A stretch of DNA of 9,537 nucleotides from Endomicrobium sp. (lineage in GTDB: Bacteria > Elusimicrobiota > Endomicrobiia > Endomicrobiales > Endomicrobiaceae): the NCBI GenBank assembly GCA_031273885.1, contig JAISRA010000094.1:1-9537 (forward strand), written 5' to 3'. Shown here piece after piece: positions 1 through 5,007 of this stretch. The first letter of the stretch is position 1; every line of letters starts with the position of its first letter. The notes beneath the pieces were generated by a model. That model saw only the letters and a list, made by a program, of their open reading frames with translations, made no database searches and was not told the DNA's origin. The translations under genes were made by a program, and so were the position numbers.

Positions 1-1148
1 TTAATGGTTCAGGCAAACATTTCAATTGGTCTATAGGTGATAATACTGGAACAAATTATTTTGAACCTTCAAAGTCGCCTCTTAAAAATATATCGTTTCT
101 TTTAGCTGTTTGTGCCGTATTGTTTGGTGTAAAGAAATTCGGTGGAATTTTAAGAGCAAGCGTTGCAGATGCAGGTAATGACCACAGGCTAGGTGCACAA
201 GAAGCTCCGCCGGCAATAATGTCTGTTTATTTAGGTGAGTATGTGAGTGATCTTTTAGATTCAATAGAGGAAGCAAATGCAATTGATGAAAAAAAAGTGG
301 ATGAAATCACGCTTGGCGTACAGAACCTTCCAAAAGTTAATAAAGATTATTCTGACAGAAACAGAACGTCACCAATTGCTTTTACGGGCAATAAATTTGA
401 ATTTAGAGCTCTTGGTTCTTCAGCAAATCCATCTGAAGCTGGAACTACGTTGAATCTTATTGCAGTTTGCGGATTTGATGAAGTGTACAAAAGGATTTTA
501 GTAAGGAAAGGCGATGATGATGTAAAAAAGAAAGCTTTAAAAGTAGTAAAAGAAATAATTGTTGAAACTAAAGACATAAGATTTGAAAAAAACGGATATT
601 CAGAAGAATGGCACAAAGAAGCAGAAAAGAGAGGTCTTCCTAATGCAAAGAATACTTCGGAAGCACTAAAATTTTTTCTCGATAAAGATGTAGTAAAAGC
701 TTTTTCTCAGTACAATATATTGACTGAAAGGGAGTTGCGATCAAAAGTCGAGATAAAGCTTGAAAATTATGTGAAAATAAGAGAGATTGAATATAAGTAT
801 GCTGTAAAAATTGTAAACACATTGGTATTGCCGGCAGTTCTTAAACAAATAGATTTACTTGCAACAACAAGTAAAAACTTGGATAAACTTAGTATAAAAT
901 CAGGGTCATTTTCAAAAGAGCTAGACATTTTAGTTAGGCTCTATGACGATATAAGAAATTATCGCGCTGACTTGGAAAATTTCCTTGAGGTAGATCATGG
1001 GGACATCACTGCGACAGCCAATAAGTTTGCGTTTGAAGGTATAAAAATTTTGTCAAATTTAAGAAATAAAGTTGATATTGCTGAAGATTTAGTTGCAGAT
1101 GAGTTCTGGCCCATGACAAGCTACCAGAAACTCCTAAACACTTTTTAA
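1..1148 (+). CDS. glnN: Glutamine synthetase type III, C-terminal part (5' end outside window)
   Basis: Makes glutamine from glutamate, ammonia and ATP in the cytoplasm, the main ammonia-assimilation step. The frame is open from base 3, with no start in the window, and ends at TAA 1146-1148, so about 381 residues of a protein usually near 700 residues are present. The first residues NGSGKHFNWS match the glutamine synthetase ATP/glutamate signature. The stretch NDHRLGAQEAPPAI is diagnostic of the GlnN (type III) family, and NRTSPIAFTGNKFEFRALGS is the next conserved block, with the substrate-binding arginines. The C-terminus (DEFWPMTSYQKLL) also has the family's usual ending. Nothing seen is broken. 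A TTG at 120 could be mistaken for a start, but homology continues upstream to the window edge. It faces the nfu-thrB-lysC group convergently. I see no regulator gene beside it. Confidence 0.95.
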   Translation, partial: NGSGKHFNWSIGDNTGTNYFEPSKSPLKNISFLLAVCAVLFGVKKFGGILRASVADAGNDHRLGAQEAPPAIMSVYLGEYVSDLLDSIEEANAIDEKKVDEITLGVQNLPKVNKDYSDRNRTSPIAFTGNKFEFRALGSSANPSEAGTTLNLIAVCGFDEVYKRILVRKGDDDVKKKALKVVKEIIVETKDIRFEKNGYSEEWHKEAEKRGLPNAKNTSEALKFFLDKDVVKAFSQYNILTERELRSKVEIKLENYVKIREIEYKYAVKIVNTLVLPAVLKQIDLLATTSKNLDKLSIKSGSFSKELDILVRLYDDIRNYRADLENFLEVDHGDITATANKFAFEGIKILSNLRNKVDIAEDLVADEFWPMTSYQKLLNTF

Positions 1149-1307
1149 GTCATATTTTTTATAGAGTCATATTAAAAAGTTATGATTAAGTTGAGGTCCT
1201 GCAGACTAGAGCGAGTGTGGAAGAGTATTATAACTATAAGTGTTTTTTGTCCGCTAAATCTTAGTCTTATTAGTATTATAAATCTATTTTGAAGTTATTT
1301 GAAGTTA

Positions 1308-1342
1308 AAAGTTTAAAACAAATTTTAAACTTTAATTTTTTT
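1308..1342 (+). terminator. Hairpin with T-run after glnN, possibly bidirectional
   Basis: A perfect 11-bp inverted repeat, AAAGTTTAAAA (1308-1318) and TTTTAAACTTT (1323-1333), closes a 4-base loop (CAAA). It is followed on the + strand by AA and a run of seven T (1336-1342). It lies 160 bases after the glnN stop and just beyond the end of the opposing prepilin gene, so it could stop transcription from both sides. The stem is almost all A-T and therefore weak. A second small inverted repeat, TAGATTT/AAATCTA, lies at 1345-1360 and may add to the end of the minus-strand transcript. Confidence 0.55.
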
Positions 1343-1357
1343 GTTAGATTTAAAAAT

Positions 1358-1576
1358 CTATACTTTGCATCTTTCCTGTATTTGGCTAGCATATTTTTTG
1401 TTTGCATTACTTAATCGAAAGTAGTTTTTAGATTGTTTAATAACAATTTCATTACGTACAAATTGTGCTTTGTGTATATAACTTCTATATATAGGAATTG
1501 CAACGCTGCCGAGAATTACTATTATTATAAGTACTATTATAAGTTCTACTAACGTAAGACCTTGTGAGTTCTTCAT
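1358..1576 (-). CDS. Short type IV prepilin-like (pseudopilin) protein, probably truncated
   Basis: This encodes 72 residues beginning MKNSQGLTLVELIIVLI. The short basic leader, Gly at -1, Glu at +5 of the mature part, and a long run of I/V/L up to about residue 27 form a class III prepilin signal. It would be cleaved by a PilD-type prepilin peptidase, with the hydrophobic helix anchoring the protein in the inner membrane. The start at 1576 is chosen because AAGGA stands 5 bases upstream and gives the normal leader length. A GTG at 1600 that overlaps the lysC stop would add eight residues with no benefit. After the helix only about 45 residues remain, ending ERCKV, whereas family members usually have 100 or more and fold into a beta-sheet head. 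The gene therefore looks C-terminally cut, or a very small pseudopilin. It lies 20 bases behind lysC and is likely co-transcribed, although the functions are unrelated. Confidence 0.75.
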   Translation of the reverse strand: MKNSQGLTLVELIIVLIIIVILGSVAIPIYRSYIHKAQFVRNEIVIKQSKNYFRLSNANKKYASQIQERCKV

Positions 1577-1596
1577 AAAATCCTTTTTTTCACATG

Positions 1597-2082
1597 TCAC
1601 TTACTTCTTTTTGAAAGACCGAACCCTTTATGTAATTCTTCAACTGCTTTTGTTATATCAAACTCATCTATAATACACGATATCTTAATTTCACTTGTGG
1701 AAATCATTTCAATATTAATACCTGTTTTAGAAAGTATTTCAAACATTTTTGCCGCCACTCCAGTATTGCTTTTCATTCCTATACCTATAATAGAAATTTT
1801 TGCAATATTCTCGTCGCACAAAACTTCCGAGACATTGAGTTCAGTAGCTATTTCGTCAAGTTCAATTTGTGTTTTTTTCATTTCATGTTTATTTACGGTA
1901 AATGAAATATCATTCTTTTTATTTATTGCTGCGGACTGGATAATCATATCTACATTTATACCGATTTTTGCGAGTCTGCCAAAAATTTTTGCCGCTACAC
2001 CAGGGATATCTGGCAAATCTATCAATGTAAATTTTACCTGATTTTTATCAGAGGCTATTCCTGAAATGAGCAATGTCTCCAT
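1597..2082 (-). CDS. lysC: Nested in-frame beta subunit of aspartokinase (ACT domains only)
   Basis: Inside lysC, codon 251 is ATG (METLLISG...). It is preceded by the perfect Shine-Dalgarno AGGAGG at 2089-2094 with a six-base spacer. Translation from here would give 161 residues containing both ACT domains and no kinase domain. In Bacillus subtilis aspartokinase II and Corynebacterium LysC, a nested start at the same place makes a beta subunit of about 160-170 residues, and the enzyme is an alpha2beta2 heterotetramer regulated by the feedback amino acid. The position, size and strong ribosome site agree with that arrangement. What is seen is the site and frame; use as a start is inferred. 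The AGGAGG also encodes two arginines (RR, 247-248), so chance cannot be fully ruled out. Confidence 0.7.
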   Translation of the reverse strand: METLLISGIASDKNQVKFTLIDLPDIPGVAAKIFGRLAKIGINVDMIIQSAAINKKNDISFTVNKHEMKKTQIELDEIATELNVSEVLCDENIAKISIIGIGMKSNTGVAAKMFEILSKTGINIEMISTSEIKISCIIDEFDITKAVEELHKGFGLSKRSK

Positions 2083-2832
2083 CTTATTCCTCCTGATTTT
2101 ATCTTCGCTAGTTATGATGGTTCCTTGATTTTCACTGAAAGTGTTTCTAGCATGTATTTCAACACCGAACTTTTTTGCAACTTCTATGCTCCTTGACTGC
2201 AGTACCTGTGCTCCTGAGCCTGCCATTTCAAGCATTTCATCGTAAGATAAATAATCAAGTTTTCTAGCATCTTTTACAAGTCTGGGGTCAGTTGTATGTA
2301 CACCGTCCACATCGGAATATATTTCACATGAGTCAGCGTCTAGGCCGGCTGCTATAGCAACAGCAGTTAAATCCGACCCTCCTCTGCCTAGTGTAGTGAT
2401 ATCACCATTAGAGTTTAATGCCTGAAAACCTGCAACTATAACAATATTATTTTTTGAAAGCCACACTTTAATTTTTTTTGGATTAACTTTTTTGATTTTT
2501 GCGCACGTATAACTTGCGTCTGACAAAATTCCGGCTTGAGAACCTGTCATGGAAATTGCTTTTACATTCATAGAATCAATTGCCATTGCAAGAAGAGAAA
2601 TAGAGATCATTTCTCCAGTTGCAAGCAACATATCCATTTCTCTTGCAGAGGGATTGGAGGTAATTTTATTAGCCATTTTAAGTAAATCGTCAGTTGTGTT
2701 GCCAGGGGCTGAAACTACGACGATAACTTTGTTGCCGATATTTTTCTTTGCTACTACTTTACTTGCAACGAGCTTTATTTTATCAGCATCTGCTACAGAA
2801 GAACCTCCGAACTTCATTACTACAAGAGCCAT
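1597..2832 (-). CDS. lysC: Aspartokinase, monofunctional with two C-terminal ACT domains
   Basis: Phosphorylates aspartate with ATP to aspartyl-phosphate, the entry step to lysine, threonine, methionine and diaminopimelate. The 411 residues match the usual length of the LysC alpha chain. The kinase domain runs to about residue 245, with the MKFGGSSV nucleotide motif (6-13), ATGE (71-74), TTLGRGGSD (146-154), the DADSCEIYSDVDG block (165-177) and TDPR (181-184). Two ACT domains follow, near 265-335 (DIPGVAAKIF...GINVDMI) and 345-405 (NTGVAAKMF...GINIEMIS). These normally bind lysine and/or threonine for feedback inhibition. The ATG start is preceded by GAGGG seven bases upstream. It begins 17 bases after thrB, so the two are almost certainly one operon. 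An internal start encodes the ACT part alone and is listed separately. All conserved motifs are present. Confidence 0.96.
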   Translation of the reverse strand: MALVVMKFGGSSVADADKIKLVASKVVAKKNIGNKVIVVVSAPGNTTDDLLKMANKITSNPSAREMDMLLATGEMISISLLAMAIDSMNVKAISMTGSQAGILSDASYTCAKIKKVNPKKIKVWLSKNNIVIVAGFQALNSNGDITTLGRGGSDLTAVAIAAGLDADSCEIYSDVDGVHTTDPRLVKDARKLDYLSYDEMLEMAGSGAQVLQSRSIEVAKKFGVEIHARNTFSENQGTIITSEDKIRRNKMETLLISGIASDKNQVKFTLIDLPDIPGVAAKIFGRLAKIGINVDMIIQSAAINKKNDISFTVNKHEMKKTQIELDEIATELNVSEVLCDENIAKISIIGIGMKSNTGVAAKMFEILSKTGINIEMISTSEIKISCIIDEFDITKAVEELHKGFGLSKRSK

Positions 2833-2849
2833 CTTAAATCCCTCTGATT

Positions 2850-3770
2850 TTAAATTCTTAAAACACCTTTGTCATCAAAATCTAATATGTAGGACTTTAC
2901 AGAAATATTTTTGCTTTTCCACTTTTTTATCATAGTTTTTTGAACGATTATTGCATTTTTTGTATCGCATAAGGCAGCCAGCGCTGGTCCTGAACCTGAA
3001 AGGAATGCTCCGTAAGCGCCTTCGGATATAGCGGCTTCCAAAACTTCGCTCATAGCGGGAATTATTTTCCCTCTGTAAAGCTGGTGCACTTTGTCTTGTG
3101 TACCTTGTCTAAGAAGAGAATAATCCGCACGACAAAAAGCGGTAGTTAGAAGTGCAACCCTTGATATGTTAAATACAACATCTTTTAAATCTATGCATTT
3201 GGGCAAGATTTGTCTTGCTCGTTTTGTTCTCAGTTCAAAAGATGGAACACATATGACGACTTTAAGTTTTGGAACGGGAAGATGCACTACAGTGCCGTGA
3301 TCTCCGTACTCGTCTTTGCTGCATATACACAAACCGCCGTACACAGCCGGAACAACATTGTCGGGATGACCTTCAATTTTAGTACTCAGATCTGCAATTT
3401 GAGATTTACTGAGCCTGTTTTCGCATAAAGCATTTGCAAGAAAAATCCCGCCTACTATGGCTGAAGAACTGGATCCAAGTCCTCCGTTCAACGGAATACT
3501 TGCGCTAATTGTTACATTTAAATTTTTTAAATTGTATTTGGTTTCGCCTAAAAACTTAAATGTTTCCAGCATGGATTGCCAAACAAGATTTTTACTACCT
3601 TTTGGCAAAGTTTTACTTCCCTCGCCTTTCAAAATAAAATTAGTTTTTTTATTATCAGGCGTATATTTTGCTTCAAATTCATTATACAGTGATAAGGCTG
3701 CTCCGAAAACATCAAATCCGGGCCCTAAATTTGCAGTTGTTGCTGGAACCCGTACTTTTATATTATTCAT
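2850..3770 (-). CDS. thrB: Homoserine kinase (GHMP family)
   Basis: Phosphorylates homoserine with ATP to O-phosphohomoserine, the substrate of threonine synthase. The 306 residues equal the normal family length. GHMP-kinase landmarks are present in order: VPATTANLGPGFD at 8-20, the phosphate-binding loop PLNGGLGSSSSA at 93-104, EGHPDN at 133-138 and the C-terminal glycine motif SGSGPALAAL at 258-267. The ATG start is preceded by AAGGA nine bases upstream. lysC follows after 17 bases, so threonine-branch and entry enzymes are made together. A candidate promoter lies just upstream (3806-3834), so this pair may be expressed independently of nfu. No leader peptide rich in Thr/Ile or T-box-like structure was seen before it. 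The protein looks intact. Confidence 0.95.
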   Translation of the reverse strand: MNNIKVRVPATTANLGPGFDVFGAALSLYNEFEAKYTPDNKKTNFILKGEGSKTLPKGSKNLVWQSMLETFKFLGETKYNLKNLNVTISASIPLNGGLGSSSSAIVGGIFLANALCENRLSKSQIADLSTKIEGHPDNVVPAVYGGLCICSKDEYGDHGTVVHLPVPKLKVVICVPSFELRTKRARQILPKCIDLKDVVFNISRVALLTTAFCRADYSLLRQGTQDKVHQLYRGKIIPAMSEVLEAAISEGAYGAFLSGSGPALAALCDTKNAIIVQKTMIKKWKSKNISVKSYILDFDDKGVLRI

Positions 3771-3805
3771 GCTCTATAATCCTTACATATCAGCTTTTTT
3801 CGAGA

Positions 3806-3834
3806 ATATTACGTGTATTTTTTGCTTTTGTGAA
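3806..3834 (-). promoter_or_regulatory. Candidate sigma-70 promoter for thrB-lysC
   Basis: Read on the minus strand, TTCACA (3834-3829) is followed after exactly 17 bases by TAATAT (3811-3806). Transcription would start near 3799 and give a leader of about 29 bases before the thrB ATG at 3770. In AT-rich DNA such matches occur by chance, so this is a candidate only. The 106-base gap after nfu, with no terminator hairpin, also allows read-through from nfu. Confidence 0.4.
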
Positions 3835-3876
3835 GCGCTATTGTAATAAATCAATCTAATTTTTTTGTTCTGTCAC

Positions 3877-4104
3877 CTATGCAGTCCGGATTTCTTTAAC
3901 TTCAGGAACACTTTGTTTAATTGCATTTGTAACACTGTGCTGTAAAGTCATAGCTGCCATCGGGCATCCACCACAGGCACCTGTAAGTTTTACTTTTACA
4001 ATTCCGTCGTTGCTTACATCTACTAGTTCGACGTTTCCACCGTCCGCTTGTAAATGTGGTCTCACAGAGTCCAGAGCTTTTTCTACTTTTTCTTTTAATG
4101 TCAT
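3877..4104 (-). CDS. Stand-alone NifU-like C-terminal (Nfu) Fe-S cluster scaffold/carrier
   Basis: A 75-residue protein consisting only of the NifU C-terminal domain. HLQADGGNVELVDV is followed by the hallmark GACGGCPMAAMTL, whose Cys-x-x-Cys pair (CGGC, about residues 44-47) binds a [4Fe-4S] cluster shared by a dimer. The family stores or hands clusters to target enzymes in the cytoplasm. The length is typical for single-domain Nfu proteins, and no IscU-like or ferredoxin domain is attached. The start is supported by AGGAG about seven bases upstream of the ATG. It is transcribed away from feoAB, an iron importer, across a 560-bp spacer, which makes joint iron control plausible. It precedes thrB by 106 bases. 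Functional relation to thrB-lysC is not evident. Confidence 0.92.
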   Translation of the reverse strand: MTLKEKVEKALDSVRPHLQADGGNVELVDVSNDGIVKVKLTGACGGCPMAAMTLQHSVTNAIKQSVPEVKEIRTA

Positions 4105-4182
4105 TTTCTATCTCCTAATGTTTATAAATCTTGAAAAAAGCTAGTAGTTATTAATTTTATATGCAAAATCCTTCCGGAAAAT

Positions 4183-4211
4183 ATTATAACAAAATGTAAA
4201 ACATATATCCA
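4183..4211 (-). promoter_or_regulatory. Candidate promoter for nfu
   Basis: On the minus strand TATAAT (4188-4183) is a perfect -10 box. TGGATA (4211-4206), 17 bases upstream, is a weak -35 with four of six consensus bases. The transcript would start near 4176 and have about 70 bases of leader before the nfu ATG. The palindrome TTCCGGAA lies at the expected start point (4172-4179), but I cannot assign it to a regulator. Confidence 0.45.
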
Positions 4212-4274
4212 TTGTCTATGAACTCAATTGATATATGATATAACAGTTTAGTAATACATAAGTTTTTTAGATAA

Positions 4275-4304
4275 TTGACAAACTTACCAAAAAAGATTTA
4301 TATT
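4275..4304 (+). promoter_or_regulatory. Strong-looking sigma-70 promoter upstream of the decayed frame
   Basis: TTGACA at 4275-4280 is a perfect -35 box, and TATATT at 4299-4304 follows after an 18-base spacer. Transcription would begin near 4311 and run into the decayed frame at 4352-4543 and the terminator at 4532-4576. It is the best -35 match noticed in the window, although no intact gene follows it before the terminator. Confidence 0.5.
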
Positions 4305-4351
4305 AACTTTAAAGTGTAGTACTTTACTAGTTTGGTAGAGATTTAATGTGA

Positions 4352-4543
4352 AAATTTAAAAGAAAAGAATCTGTTAATAATTTGAGTGCCTTACTTGAAA
4401 ATTTATCTGAAGATTAATATTATGTTGCAAAAGAAAAATATTTAAGAATCAAGCAATATTGTATAAAGTCTTTAAATATTAAAAGTTTAAGTGTTAATGT
4501 TGTAATTAATTTTTTAGATGAAAGAAGAATGAAAAGGCAATAA
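4352..4543 (+). pseudogene. Decayed or remnant reading frame, unidentified
   Basis: One frame is open for 21 codons (KFKRKESVNNLSALLENLSED), then has a single TAA at 4415-4417. The same frame continues for 41 codons (YYVAKEKYLRIKQYC..., ...VVINFLDERRMKRQ) to TAA 4541-4543. There is also an in-frame TGA at 4349-4351 immediately before the frame, and no good start with a ribosome site. Lys/Glu-rich composition and alternating hydrophobic residues look protein-like for a genome of this base composition. The block SLSVNVVINFLDERRMK faintly recalls the early strand of YbeY-type proteins, but this is too weak to name it. A promoter precedes it and a terminator overlaps its end, as expected for a former small gene. 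Alternatives are a small RNA with a chance open frame, or a long feo leader. Confidence 0.35.
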
Positions 4544-4576
4544 ATTTAGAGTTTAAAGTTGCAAGTTGCCTTTTTT
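4532..4576 (+). terminator. Rho-independent terminator-like hairpin before feoAB
   Basis: AAAAGGCAA (4532-4540) pairs perfectly with TTGCCTTTT (4566-4574) across a 25-base, A/T-rich loop, and the T-run continues to 4576. This is a terminator on the + strand, ending transcripts that start at the 4275-4304 promoter and insulating feoAB from them. The long loop is unusual, so an attenuator with an alternative fold is possible. The A-run before the stem also gives some U-tail on the opposite strand. Confidence 0.6.
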
Positions 4577-4592
4577 GTGTTTGTTGTAGTAA

Positions 4593-4613
4593 TAATTTAG
4601 TTAAACTAAATTA
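4593..4613. promoter_or_regulatory. 21-bp palindrome, probable operator of feoAB
   Basis: The arms TAATTTAGTT (4593-4602) and AACTAAATTA (4604-4613) are perfectly inverted around one central A. The site covers the expected -35 region of the feo promoter, where a repressor would block RNA polymerase. Size, symmetry and TTTAGTT/AACTAAA half-sites resemble operators of DtxR/IdeR/MntR-type metal-dependent repressors, which control feo in several bacteria. It does not resemble the GATAAT repeats of a classical Fur box. The palindrome is observed; the regulator is inferred. Confidence 0.55.
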
Positions 4614-4628
4614 ATTATATTATATAAT
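4600..4628 (+). promoter_or_regulatory. Candidate feoAB promoter
   Basis: TATAAT at 4623-4628 is a perfect -10 box. Seventeen bases upstream is the poor -35 GTTAAA (4600-4605), which sits inside the palindrome. A transcript would start near 4635, leaving about 30 bases before the feoA ATG. The upstream terminator at 4532-4576 implies that feoAB needs its own promoter here. Confidence 0.5.
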
Positions 4629-4640
4629 CTTAAATATAAA

Positions 4641-4660
4641 TATAGGAGAATATAGGAGAT
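4641..4660 (+). repeat. Tandem duplicated ribosome-binding site of feoA
   Basis: TATAGGAGAA (4641-4650) is directly followed by TATAGGAGAT (4651-4660), two 10-base units differing only in the last base. Each contains AGGAG. The second copy is six bases before the feoA ATG at 4665 and is at the right distance to act. The first copy, 16 bases away, is probably too far. Confidence 0.6.
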
Positions 4661-4664
4661 AAAT

Positions 4665-5003
4665 ATGAAGTTGTTAAAAAGAGTTACAAAACAGGTTCAT
4701 GATTATTGGCATAAGCGCAGAGTAGAAAGTCATCTTCAAAAATTTAAGGCATTTAACAGCCATTTTAAATATAACAACATGATCAAATTAAGCAGTGCAG
4801 TTCCCGGTGTTTATAGATTTGTAGTGGCACATTGCGACAGAAAATTGGGATACAGGCTTCTTGAAATGGGTTTTGTTCCGGATGAAGATATAACTGTTAT
4901 TGAGAATACGGGACATAAAGGCAGTATAATGCTTAAAGTAAAAGATTCAAAAATTGCCTTAAGCAATAAAATCGCAAATAATATATTACTACAAATAAAA
5001 TAA
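4665..5003 (+). CDS. feoA: FeoA-domain protein with basic N-terminal extension
   Basis: A 112-residue protein whose residues 40-112 match FeoA, an SH3-like cytosolic partner of the FeoB transporter. The matching core is LSSAVPGVYRFVVAH...GYRLLEMGFVPDEDITVI..., followed by KVKDSKIALSNKIANNIL. FeoA is thought to bind FeoB and support iron uptake. Typical FeoA proteins are about 75-85 residues. Here 39 extra N-terminal residues are strongly basic (many K, R, H) with no predicted membrane segment. The ATG at 4665 is chosen because of the strong AGGAG six bases upstream. ATG at 4779 would give a standard 74-residue FeoA but has no ribosome site. feoB begins four bases after the stop, so the two are translationally coupled. 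Expression is probably controlled by the palindrome at 4593-4613. Confidence 0.88.
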   Translation: MKLLKRVTKQVHDYWHKRRVESHLQKFKAFNSHFKYNNMIKLSSAVPGVYRFVVAHCDRKLGYRLLEMGFVPDEDITVIENTGHKGSIMLKVKDSKIALSNKIANNILLQIK

Positions 5004-5007
5004 ATAT

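Noticed and set aside
120..1148. A complete 342-residue protein starting at TTG 120
   Set aside because: Glutamine synthetase homology, including the NGSGKH signature, continues in frame to base 3, so this is only the tail of a larger gene.
1149..1357. A frameshifted C-terminal half of the prepilin gene
   Set aside because: Reading the minus strand in all three frames gave stops throughout and no pilin-like pattern that I could trust.
1576..1600. GTG at 1600 as the prepilin start
   Set aside because: It would add MTCEKKDF before the normal leader. The ATG at 1576 has AAGGA at good spacing and gives the usual short prepilin leader.
2549..2935. A 128-codon plus-strand frame across lysC/thrB
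   Set aside because: It is antisense to two strongly conserved genes and has no recognisable domain.
2833..3876. A lysine or threonine riboswitch, T-box or leader peptide before thrB or lysC
   Set aside because: The thrB-lysC gap is only 17 bases and the nfu-thrB gap 106 bases. Neither shows the conserved elements or a Thr/Ile/Lys-rich small frame.
4215..4250. A Fur box near TTGATATATGATAT
   Set aside because: It matches the GATAATGATAATCATTATC consensus too poorly in symmetry and bases to be called.
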